From assembly GCF_032884065.1 (NCBI RefSeq), contig NC_088880.1, positions 32,205,298 through 32,269,297 on the forward strand: 64,000 nucleotides of DNA. The letters run 5' to 3'. The position numbers were made by a program, and so were the translations under genes. Below, piece after piece: positions 1 through 12,200 of this stretch. The first letter of the stretch is position 1. Each line of letters begins with the position of its first letter. A model generated the notes under the pieces. The model saw nothing but the letters and a program-made list of their open reading frames with translations, had not been told where the DNA came from and did not search any database. The DNA comes from Artemia franciscana (taxonomy: Eukaryota; Arthropoda; Branchiopoda; Anostraca; Artemiidae).

Positions 1-67
1 AGCCAGTGAGTAACCCTGCTCGCCAGAAAACTTGAACAAGAAAATCAATTACTTAGGAAACCTTCAT

Positions 68-73
68 TTTATT
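68..73 (-). promoter_or_regulatory. eIF3m polyadenylation signal
   Basis: A canonical AATAAA on the minus strand lies 10 bases past the eIF3m stop codon. Cleavage would be expected within the next 10-30 bases, so the 3' UTR is very short. No other hexamer was noted between it and the window edge. Confidence 0.75.
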
Positions 74-83
74 AGGTTAAAAC

Positions 84-275
84 CTACAACACCATAGGGG
101 GAGCAAGAGACCCCTCTAGCCCAGCTTTATTCATGATATCAGCCTGCAGCTTCACAACAGCGGTAAGTCCATTACTAAGGTTCTTGAGATGTGTCTCCCA
201 AGAGCCAAGGGTCCCTCTAAGGTGAGCCCACTGCATTTTCCCGAATGTTCGATGCATAGTCGCAGACACGAGAAT
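84..275 (-). CDS. eIF3m: eIF3m terminal coding exon 7 (residues 338-400)
   Basis: The exon starts after TATTTCTTTCAG and ends in a TAG stop at 86-84. It encodes [20 protein letters not shown], a helical segment with [12 protein letters not shown], and a tail not seen in vertebrates that ends in LAPPMVL. MHRTFGK-QW is a hallmark of eIF3m C-termini. Confidence 0.96.
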   Translation of the reverse strand: MLVSATMHRTFGKMQWAHLRGTLGSWETHLKNLSNGLTAVVKLQADIMNKAGLEGSLAPPMVL

Positions 276-3200
276 CTGAAAGAAATATAAATTTAAACAG
301 AAATTTTTTCTTCAAAAGAAAGATATAATTTTTTTTTTCACATAGATCGGAAGTCAAAGCGAAGCGAATTTTTGCTCACATGAAGACATGTTTTTAGTCG
401 AGCTACGTGAATCCAGCCTCCAGCAGCAAAATGGTTTTCAAGTTAGAACGTAACATTATCGCCACTTCTAACAGCTCACTATAGCACCAAGCCGCCTGAG
501 CCCAACACAGCTGTGCCCACTACTCCTCCATCCTAATTCATTTACAGCTTCCCTCTTTACACCCTCCCAAGAAGTTCTGATTTCCTTTAAATCCTTACTA
601 ACTCTTTTCACCCCGTCCGGACGATCTTCTTCTTGTTTGCCTCTAGACGGATGGCCGAAAAGTACAGTCTTTGGCAACCTGTCATCCTTCAAACGTATCC
701 TTCAAACGTAAGACGTTCTTAACCGTAGAAGTTCTCAAACGTCTCGACCGTTCTCTCATTATAGCCCTAGGAAGCCAAATAGAGCCAAATTTTTCACACA
801 GATCAGTCAAATATTGTCATCGTACAAATATTATCAGTCAAACGAATGCCCGTAACAATACGTAGATAACTCCTCTGGAAGACATCTAGCCAAATGCCTC
901 CCAAAACGCCCACTTTCAGAACCATATTTGACCACTGTCATCCCAGTAGCTTCGAATATTCTCATATTGGTTCACAGACTTATCTTCCCATTCTTCTAAA
1001 GTTTTTTCAACTGTAAAAAAACCACCCTGGACCTTGGCCATGTGATACCACCTCTAAATCTGAACATTGCTCTTAGTGAAAGATCTAGCCTAGACTTGCT
1101 TAAAAAATTTCATTTAAAAAAGAAGAAGAAAAAAAAGACTTTAGAAATACAATTTAGTAGATAGATAAGGCTGAATACCAGCTATCGAATGATAGCAAAA
1201 TTGTCGTCTTACGATGAAAATCTAAAGCTGTGGATCCGCAGAAAAATAAACAAAAACTCATGCTGCAACATAAACATTAAAAATGAGCAGACAATAATTG
1301 TATAAATTATAGATTTTGTTTGCAAATTTTTTCTCGAAAACAGCACTCTAATTTTTCCTGAAAATTGACCTTTTATTATTATCCGGTATGAAAAAAATAA
1401 CATTTAGATAGAAAATGACCGGGGGAATTTCGTTTAGGGCCTTTATTTTGGGAAAAAAACTTTTCATATGAATGACGTCACGAATACTGGGAATTGGAAT
1501 AATAAATTTTGCTGAGGATGTGTGAGCTAAATATTTTAAAAAGCGTATTAGAATATAATTTGATTGTCGATAATGTAAGAATAAATTGTCGTTATAGGTA
1601 TTCGAAAAAATTTACCGAATAAAACGCAACCAAAGCTGTTTTGTAAAAAAAGATAAAAAAGTCTTTTTCTAACGAGCATATTATTGAATAATTAAAAGAA
1701 AGCTATTAATGTTTATGTTACCAGTGAAAAATGAAATTTTACGACAAGTCAACAGCTTTAACTTGCACCAAAACGACAAGACACTTGTATAATTGGATTC
1801 TTTGGTTTCACGTACTCAATTCCCGAGCCAGAATCATGATATTACAACTCTTTAGAGAATGATTCACTAGAGAAACTATTCCTTAGAAAATGATCTAAAC
1901 TTGCATTAAAAACGGTAAAAATCGAGATTTTTCAATTGCAACTAATTTTCCAATTGTAAAAGCGGAGTACATTTCAGAAATATAACTTAATGGACAGATA
2001 AAGCTGGATCTGAACTATCAAGCGACAAAGTAGAGAAATTACACCCAAAGCCTCACAGGAGGGTAAACCAAAGACTCACATAACTATAGAAACACTAAAC
2101 ACTCGATTGTCATTGCGATTTACACGTGATATTCAAGTATAAGCCACTTTAGGTAAGTAGAAGCTAAAAACTTGAATTATTACTACATATTTTTCAATCT
2201 AAAATAAACATAGTGTGAATTGGGAAATGTGCAAATTTCTGCTTTATCATCCTCTTTGGTATAGGAATCAGTCGATATTGAAATGTCTGTTCTGTCAAGT
2301 ATTACTGAGAAGATGACCGATCAACACTATAGGCTGTCATAAACGGTATATCGGCGCTTTTCGCCACATCATAGTTTGATTTTTTGTGTGTTTGATTTTT
2401 TTTCTCTTGTTCATGCTCTTTTCTTCCGTTCTTAAAATGTTACTTTGCTATTTGTCTTTTTGCTGTTTGTTGGTGATTAACAAATATTACTTTTCATAAT
2501 TAATCTACACGTTATATAATTAGTGCTCTACGTTCTCATATTACTCATGGCATATTAAAAGCAAATTTAACAGCTCAACATTTAGGATGTACCTCACCCC
2601 CAAATAACTTCTTGGGAATAGGTCAAAACTCATCCAAGTTTACTATTGAAATACCAAGGTCATCAAAATAAAACAGTTTTGCTCCCTTGCCAACAATTTA
2701 GTCCTTTCTCATGCCCAAATTCACCGCTTAAAGCACGGATGCCTTCAAGCCGTGGCTAGTTACAAATATATTTGCAACTAGCCAATATAATTGCAAATTT
2801 GCTCCCCCAGCGTGAATTAGCCGGTTAGAACCTCAACAGGTTGACTCTAGTTCGGTATTGTGGAGTCACATGCATTTCACTTATAAGAGAAAATTTTCAC
2901 TTATATCTGGATATCTTCACTTATAAGTGAAAAATTTCTCTTATAAATGAAGAACGCCAGGGTAAAACCTTAACAGGTTGACTCTAGTTCAACATTGTGG
3001 AGTGACATGAATGAGAGGAAAGTTTTCAAGTAAACTACCATCAACCAGCGTATGTTCCTTAGAAACACCAATGGTTCAACCTGATTCAAACCTGAATCTT
3101 AGATTCAAACCTGAAAACTCAAATTTTCTAAGATTGTGAAGTTTTAAGAGCAGTATCACATTTTTGTCAGTGTCGTCACATTGAACCATGCAAATAAATA

Positions 3201-6200
3201 AGCAAAATTGATTAGTTAAGCATTGATAGCAATTTTCGTGCGTCAAAATTCAAAAGTTAATAAGTTGATTAATAGTTATAGCAATAGTAATAAGTAATAA
3301 TAAAAAGTATTAAGTAATAGTAATAGAAATAAGTTAATAAGTGAGATAAGTAGTAATGTGTTGATTTCCAAGAACTACACCTTCAAAGGAAAGCCACACC
3401 TTCTTAAGCTGTTTAGTTCCACATGTTTTTAGTCTATTTTTGCTGATTATTTTTGTCTATCCATTTCATTTTTTAAATTTTAGTCCACCCATTTCATTTT
3501 CTTTTCAGTCTGCCCATTTTTTCTTTTATTCAATGACCATTACTACCAAAAACTGAGTAGCTACTATTTTATTATTATTTTTTTTCATCAAAAATTGAAT
3601 TCCTAATCTTTTATGGTATATATGGTTTATATATAAAAGCTGTTTATTTCCGCATGTTTTTAGTCTATTTTTGCTGATATTTTTTTGTCTATCCATTAAA
3701 TTTTAGTCTTTTTAGTCTACCCATTTCTTTTGTTTCAGTCTGCCCAATTTTTTTTTATTCAATGACTACTACTACCAAAAAATACGTAGTTTTTTCATTA
3801 CTTTTTTTTCATCAAAAATTGAATTCCTAATCTTTTAAGATATATATGATTTATATATAAAAACTGTTTCGTTCCGCATGTTTTAGTCTATTTTTGCTGA
3901 TATTTCTTTGTCTGTCCATTTCGTTTTTTAAATTTTAGTCTTTTGTTTAGTCTACCCATTTAATTTTTTTTCAGTCTACCCATTTATTTTTTAATTCAAC
4001 GATCACTACTACCAAAACCTGCGTAGCTACTACCAAAACCTGCGTATAACTGCGTTGCTGTTTTTTTTGTCTATCCATTTCATTTTTTAATTTTAGTCTT
4101 TTTTTTAGTCTAACAATTTCATTTTTTTTTCAGTCTGCCCATTTTTTTTTTTTAATTCAATGACCACTACTACCAAAAACTGCGTAGCTACAGTTTTTTC
4201 ATTAATTTTTTTCATTAAAAATGGAATTCCTAATCTTTTAAGATATGGATGGTCTATAGATAAAATCTGTTTATTTCCGCATGTTTTTAGTCTATTTTTG
4301 CTGATATTTGTTTGTCTATCCATTTCACTTTTTAAATTTCAGTCTTTTTTTTAGTCTACCCATTTCATTTTTTTTCAGTCTGCCCATTTATTTTTTTTAA
4401 TTCAATGACCACTACTACCAAAAACTGCGTAGCTACAGTTTTTTCATTAATTTTTTTCATTGAAAATTGAATTCCTAATCTATTAAGATATATATGGTTG
4501 TGTCAGTTTCCACTTAACCAATTCACCCAAAAAAGTTGCTACGCCCTTTAGCAACAAATGCAGTTATGTCGGTTTCTCGGCTCCTTCGAAACAAAAGTAA
4601 GAGAAATATTTAAAATATCTGTTAACTTTTGATTGTATTTATTTATCATTATTTTTATTTTTGAAAAATATTAGTATTATTTATTTATTAACTAAAACAT
4701 TGTTTATTTGTTTACTGATAAAAAGCCCAGCGGAAAGACATGGTGACTTGCATTGAATCGGAGAGAAAATAATAAAAATGCCTAGATTTTCGCAAAAACG
4801 CGGCGGTGTGTGATATATAAAATCGCTACAAAATTGGAAAAAAATTCACATTGAAAATATTTAGAAATTCCAAGTTAAAACTTAGCCTAGAGCTAAAAAA
4901 AAAATATTGAAGCTGATTTAACTATTAAATATATTTTGACGAGCCTCGATAACATCATTCAACACGCCTCTGTTTTGAAATTTAATTTGATGCACATGTA
5001 AAGTATGTCTAGTACCGTCTGCCAAGTTGGCACAAAATCCTAAAATTAAATTTCTTTCCAGAAACTAATCTGGTGTACGCCGAACTAAGCTCAGATCACG
5101 TTATTAGTAATTAGGGTTTATTAGTCGAACAGACGTAATTTAGTTGCTATATCAAAGTGGATCCTATCATGCTTTCTGTCAATTTGCACTATGAGAAAGG
5201 ATCACTCCATTATTCCTAAAGTAACATACTGTTTTGGCCAACCGTCTGGGGCTACACGGAAAGCAGGTCGTCCTTGTCTGGGTTTAAGATTTAAAGGAAA
5301 TGGGAACTTCCTGGGAGGGTGTAAAGAGGGAGGCTTTAAATAGATTAGGTTGGAGGAGGAGCGTACGTAGCTGTGTTGGCCTCAGGCGGCTTGGTGCTGC
5401 AGTGAGTTGTTAGTAGTAGTCTGCTCATTTGAGAATTAAGACCCATTTATCAATGTAAGTATATTAATAGTTAGCTCTTCCCTCACCGTTGCTCCAACGA
5501 AACCGTTTCATCCCTTATCTGATAATATGAAAAAAACTTCGTTTTCTTAAAGAGTTAAAGAGGCTGCGTCCCAAAGTCGAACCTTAAAACGTACAAGAAT
5601 TAGAAGAGGCAGTTGGGGGGCTGCCGCCCCCCAAACCCCCAGCTTTTAAAGACTCTTTTGTACAGGTTTTTTGTTTTTTTGCTAACCCCCAGCTCTCGGC
5701 TTCGGAAAGGCCCTCTTTTAATTAACAAAAAATTGAAATGAATGAATAATGGAATAACTTCGAAAAATGTTAAACACAAGAGGACAGGAGAACCATTGCG
5801 CCGAAACTAGTAATTAGTAACAATGAAGTCCCCCCCCCAAAAAAAAAACCTGTACAAAAGAGTCTTTAAAAGCTGGGGGTTTGGGGGGGCGGCAGCCCCC
5901 CAACTGCCTCTTCTAATTCTTGTACGTTTTAAGGTTCGACTTTGGGACGCAGCCTCTTTAACTCTTTAAGAAAACGAAGTTTTTTACATATTATTTCTGT
6001 ACGTTTTTCTACAATCCATGGTGGATGTAATTTAATAATTCCTGTACTCCTCGTACAGGAATTAGGAGAGGAACTTGGGTGGCTGCCGCCCCCCCCCGCT
6101 TTTAAATCATTGTATAAAATAGAAAAAAAATAGATAGAATGACCGAAATGTTTCTTTTGCTCATAAGAAGCTAATATTCTGTTATCTCTCAAATGATAAG

Positions 6201-9200
6201 CTGTACAGGTGTTATCAAAATTTTTTTGATGTTGTGAAAAAAAAACCGCCCGTAAGGGACTTGAACCCTTAACCCAAGGATTAAAAGCCTCACGCTCTAC
6301 CAACTGAGCTAATAACTTGGATGTGTGGAAATATAACTTCTCAATAGCTTTTAAAAATTTCAAATTAACATGGGCTCTTATGGAGAGAAATCCGGTAATT
6401 AAATAGCTAATGGGTGGTTTCTGGAAAACAGGGAAGGAGTTATCGGATCGAGCTGAAATTTCGCGGATAAGCTCCTGGGCCGTAGGGGACCTTAACTTGT
6501 GAATTTCAGCCCGATCGGACAACGTTAAAAGGGGTGGGGGGGTTGGAGGGTCGAAACTTTCGGGGGGTAAAGATTTTCCTACGAAACTTTCATGGGCACT
6601 TACTCGGAGAATTCCGCATCGAATGAGTCTTCGTACACCCAGATCCGATGTCGGATGTGACCTGTAGGCGTCTAGGAAAAAAAAGTAAATGAATTTTAAG
6701 TGGCTATGCGTGGTTTCTGGAAAACAGGGAAGGAGTTATCGGATCAAGCTGAAATTTCGCGGATAAGCTCCTGGGCCCTAGGGGACCTTAACTTGTGAAT
6801 TTCAGCCCGATCGGACAACGTTAAAGGGGGGCTTGGGTTGACAGGTCGAAACTTTCGGCCAGATTTTCCCCATGAAGAAAAAGTTGGAGGGGGATGAAAT
6901 TTTGCAGGTTTCTTAGTTGGAGCTCGGGCTACGAAATGCATCCCTCCCCATCCGTCTGCGACCACTGGAACCGTTAAGATCGCTTAACATTGTCGTGTGT
7001 CGCCTCTTTATAGAGGCACGAGTGTGCCTCCTTGATTACCTATCGCTAGACAGAGGATTGGAGAGTCAAGATCTATTGGGTCTTATTGCTCTCAAAGCTA
7101 TTTAAGCTTTTTCACTTAAGAACTAACTTCAATTGCGCGCAGAAGAGAGAGGCTATCTCTCGTCAAACCATCCATTTCAGCCTCAAATTAAGAGGCTAAT
7201 AATTCTGCTATGTTCAACTGGTCAATATACCCCCATCTTTCAACGAACTGATGCAATAAGAGACATAATGAATCAAGAATTTTAAAGCTTATACCAAAAC
7301 TGGGAGATCTCGCATTGTCTAAATCCATGCAAACGACGATTGAAATAGATGCCACCTTTCTTTTCTTTATTAATCTCCTTGTTAGAAGGTATAAGACAAA
7401 TAGAACAAACCAAGTATCGCTTCAATAGATAAATGAATAATAAATATAGGGCGAATAAGAATGAATAGAGCAGAATGAAACGAATAGAAAAATGAATAAG
7501 AAAAAAGGAAATGAATAAGAGAAATAGAACCTACTTTTGGGATGACATAGCATGTAATCCGTTTCTTTACCAGATAAACGTTCTTTCTCCTTTCATATAA
7601 ATTCACTTTCCGTTGCTCTTAAACGAATTGATTTTTAAAACTTTAAATTTGCTGAAAACACATTGCTTCATTATATTATATATTAATATTTTCTTTGAAC
7701 ATTTCTTAAGTATGAGTCACCATGCTAGATGTCTTAATTTTATCCCATTGCTCTTACTCCCCTTATGACGACAAATTCAGTTCCAAGAAACTCATAGAAG
7801 CTACTTGTCCCTGATTGGTCAGATTTTTGTCGTGATCTTTTGGCCCCATAATTAAAAGTGAGTTTTTAAAATATATTCTATAGAGATTAGTCCTTAAACC
7901 AATCTAGGTTGGAGAAAAAGGACAAAGCTGGGGGTACCAGCTTGGTTGGGGATATTTTTCAAGTTTGAGGGGGAACACCGTAGCAGCGGTTTTCTTTTAC
8001 CGATGTATGGCAGGATAAATATAAGCTAAAGACATTAGCCTAAAAGAAGAGGGAGATTTTTAGGCGAGCTCTTAATTACCATATTAAGCGGAGATTCCTT
8101 CATTAGGCCGTAATAGCTAGGTATGGTGATATATGTTGTAGTGTGATACACATAATTATCAATATTAGTAGTTAGTGGCAGTTACATCTTCAATACTGCT
8201 ATTCGCCTTATCCACGCTATTATATGGTCCTTATTTCCGTCATTACCCGATGAAGTCATACCAGAACACCATTAAGACGGAACTTAAAGGTTCTAAAAAG
8301 AGTTGTTTTGTATATATGAAGAAGGTTAAAGGTCCCTCTTTTAGAATATAGAGAAAAGCTAACCACTGGGTAAAAGTTCTGAAAAAAATACTTTAAGGAA
8401 ATAAATATTTCGAATTTCCCTGAGTCTTTTGGACTGATCTTGGCGGAGGAAGGGGATTCCCCAACGTCCTCTCCGTCTAGACCTGTTTATGCCAAGGGGC
8501 GTGACCAGAGGGTAGGTGACTCAAGCCTTTTCCTGAATCAAGCCGATTTATAATATGGTTTACTGCTCTGACAGCAGACAAAGTAAAAAGCCGATTCTTT
8601 GTTGCCCCCCTTTGCTCGCTCGGATATCACGTTTTAAGAAAACCCTAAAGGGTTTTTTTTTTTTACATTAGGGATAATCCGTTGATGTTTGAATGGGCTT
8701 AGCGGGCAATAGAACATTTTTACTGCCAAAAAAAAACAACAACAAATTATTAGAAAAATCGTAAACAGAAAATATTATAAAAGCTCTAAAAATATGAAGA
8801 GCCAATATAAATATTTTTCTGCTTCATTTACGCTTTCACTGACTTGATTTTTAGCATATCACTAATAATCTGATGGAAGTCATTGTCTGAAATTGGGAGC
8901 TGGTCTTCCACTTTGTCAAATGCCAACAAAATAAAAACCTTTTCCTGCTTGTCACTTGTACGAGCTTTGACCAACTAGCTTTTCAGCATATCAACGACAA
9001 ATTGATGGAAATCATTCTCAGAGAGCTGATCTTACAGTTCGTTAAGTATCAATAAAACTATATCGATAAAATGCCAAATACAGATAAAATGAAAACCCCT
9101 TTGTGCTTGTCATTTACGCGAGCTTTGACCAACTTGGTTTTTAGCATATCAACGACAAATTGATGGAAATCATTCTCAGAGAGCTAATATTACAGATCAC

Positions 9201-12200
9201 TAAGTATCAATAAAACTATGTCGATAAAATGTCAAATACAGATAAAATGAAAACCTTTTTCTGCTTGTCATTTACACGAGCCTTGACCAATTTGGTTTTA
9301 AGCACATCAATGATAAATTGATGGACGTCCTTCTCAGAGATTTGGAGCTGATCCTGCACTTCATCAAATGTCAACTCCTCCTTTGCCTCAGCCATTTGCA
9401 TAAAGGTTAACAATCTCATTTTTCGCACATTTTCTTCATGGCTCAGACCTATAAAAATACACATTAACAAATGTTACGAATTCTATTAGCCATATACAAT
9501 TTTCAAAACAATAGAAAAGCATTTCAATTATTTATTACTTATTTTCGTCCCCTGGGATGAACACCTCTAGGGAAGGTTGGAGCGCGTTGGTCATGATTTG
9601 ATTTTGTTGTGCGTGTGTGCAAGGGCGTGTGCGTATTTATAAACTTTTGGTCACATTTGCAACAAATGAGCACATTTGGCACGATTTGATTTTCTTTTTC
9701 GGCATTTGTTCATTTTTAGATCGATTTTTTCTTGAGTACCTTCGTTTTCACCTTATTTCCATGTTTTCTTTTGTACATAGGCATGACATATAAATACAAT
9801 TTTTTTTCATTCTTTACCATAGGCTATTTATCCTTCCTTACAATTATTATTCCTTATATTATTTATGGCTTCCTTATAAGGTTAAAATTACGGAGTTTTT
9901 AAGGCAATGCCAGATTTTTGTCACTAGTGCCATGTTGGGTGGTAAAAATAGATAAGCAAAAAACATTGTTTAAGCTTAACAAGGCATTAAGATTAACAAT
10001 TAATTAATACTGGACAATCTAAATGACAATATTACTTGACATTATAATTTAATACTTGACGATTCATGTTTGTAAAACTCACACACAGAAAACTTAATAA
10101 TACCCTGGCAGGCAAGCACCCCACGGAGGGTGGGGGGGGGGGGTAAAGAGATTGTAGCCCTCCTTTTTCCAAGAAAAAAACAATGCTCAAGCACAGCTAA
10201 AATACCGTTTTTGCTAAGTAATTTTTAGAGTTTTCTGTTGGTTGGCCTAGGGAACTCCGGCCACTCACCCCATAAGCATTTTCTGAGTGCGCCACTGTAC
10301 CCAGAAACAACATTAACTTCAACTAAAATCTATACCTTCTTAAGCATTTGGTGAAACATGTTCTTTTTCTACTTTTTTCTTCACCGACCTTTTTACTTAA
10401 ATTTGGCACCGACTATAACAAAAGCTACATAAGGGCATGTGGAAGTCATTTCAACTGAATTCCTGACTTTTACTATTTTCTCAGTTGTATACGGTTCTGT
10501 AGGTTTTAACCCCCCCCCCCACTAATCCAAACAACTAGTTATTTTTTCACTGTCCTTAGTATTTCAGGTAAATGTTCATCATATGATTTTTGGAATAGTT
10601 GTAGAAGCCCGGAGCATTCCACTTGTGGCTCACCTTTTCTGTACTTAATTTAGAATAAACACCCGACGAGTCAGAACATGAGCGCAGCTCTATCAGCCTT
10701 AAGCAGCTCTGTGTTGCAATGAGAAGAGTTGCTTTTGTATCATCCTTAGGCAGCTCTATGTTGCGATGAGAGTAGTTAATGTTACATCAGCCTTAGGCAG
10801 CTCTGTGTTGCGATGAAAGGAATTGCTGTTATATAAGCCTTAGGAAGCTCTGTGTTGCGACGAGAAGAGTTCTGTTGTATCAGCCTAATGCAAGCAGCTG
10901 TGTTGCTAGGAGAGCAGATGCTGTTGTAACAGCCTTAGGTAGCTTTTGTGTTGCGACAAGAAGAGTTGCTGTTGTATCATCCTTAGGTAGCTCTATGTTG
11001 CAATGAGAGTAGTTGCTGTTATATCAACCTTAGGCAGCTCTGTGTTGCGATGAAAGGAATTGCTGTTATATAAGCCTTAGGCAGCTCTGTGCTGCGACGA
11101 GAAGAGTTCTGTTGTATCAGCCTAAGGCAAGCAACTGTGTTGCTAGGAGAGCAGATGCTGTTGTAACAGCCTTAGGTAGCTTTTGTGTTGCGACAAGAAG
11201 AGTTGCTGTTGCATCATCCTTAGGCAGCTCTATGTTGCAATGAGAGTAGTTGCTGTTATATCAACCTTAGGCAGCTCCGTGTTGCGACGTGAAGAGTTCT
11301 GTTGTATCAGCCTAAGGCAAGCACCTATGTTGCCATGAGAGCAGATGCTGTTGTAACAGCTTTAGGCAGCTTTTATGTTGCGATGAGAAGGGTTGCTGCA
11401 GCCTCAATTTTAGGCAGTTCTGCATTACGATAAGAAGGGTTGCTGTTGCATAGAAGTATAACTAGCGGTTTTCCAAGTTCCATTTAATAGCAATTGTATG
11501 TTTAGAAAAAGTATTTAAACTCACTAGGAGCAACAGAGAACCTCGGTGTCAACGAGAAAAATTAAAAGTTATAAGGATCGCGGTGTGCCTTTTTAGAAGA
11601 ATTCTTTAAGATAGCCTTAATCTAACAAATGGAAAACGTGTAGTCCATCTGTGCAGTATTTTATTTATCATTTACCACTGATTTAACTGTTTGACATTTT
11701 CCACATATCTGATTGTGTTGACCTTCAAAGGTTAACGAAAGCGTTCATTTACATGAGAACAGTTTAAGAGTGGCTACGTCTACGGCACATAACGAATCGG
11801 ACGACCAACAGAAATAAGAAATTCCTTCTCTGAAGGTCAAAATGATCCAGGACAAAAGACAAAGTGCTGCTGAAATGAGAGCTGAAAAAATGGATGCAAG
11901 TTAAAATTCAGTTACAATTCAGGTACAAATTCAGGTACAATTACAAGTGAAATTGCACACCACTAGTGAATTTAACGATACAATATATTAAATGTTTTTC
12001 TGAAGTTCTATGAAGAAACAACGCATTGTAATGAGATATAGCTAACACGAACAACCTTTAATTGTTATTTCGCTACTTTTAACATTGTGTTTTCGTTGTT
12101 TCTGTATACAGTAGCTCTTCACATTATTTCATCTTTCTCTAACGTTACCTTAAAGATACTGTAGTGAATAACATATCCTGTGGCAAAGAGCATTGAGGTT

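Larger units (their letters stand above)
276..9254 (-). other. eIF3m intron 6
   Basis: This is a nine-kilobase intron. Recognisable contents are two LINE C-terminal fragments (380-695, 5222-5460), a short repeat pair with hairpins (2828-3012), a 225-bp tandem array (3405-4497), a foldback MITE (5535-5985), a tRNA-Lys-like SINE head (6246-6320), a 140-bp direct repeat pair (6395-6860) and the exon 6 copies (8810-9254). I see nothing definable in 700-2800, 4500-5200 or 6870-8800 apart from AT-rich sequence. Confidence 0.85.

Noticed and set aside
6246-6320. Functional tRNA-Lys gene
   Set aside because: Acceptor strands do not pair and the anticodon stem is weak; better explained as a SINE head.
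5929-6522. A 197-codon minus-strand open frame
   Set aside because: It runs through a foldback arm, a tRNA-like SINE head and half of a duplicated repeat; composition and structure are explained by those repeats and the frame is not kept in the second repeat copy.
10670-11465. Spaced repeats reminiscent of a CRISPR array
   Set aside because: There are no unique spacers: units are contiguous variants with higher-order order, in a eukaryotic intron.
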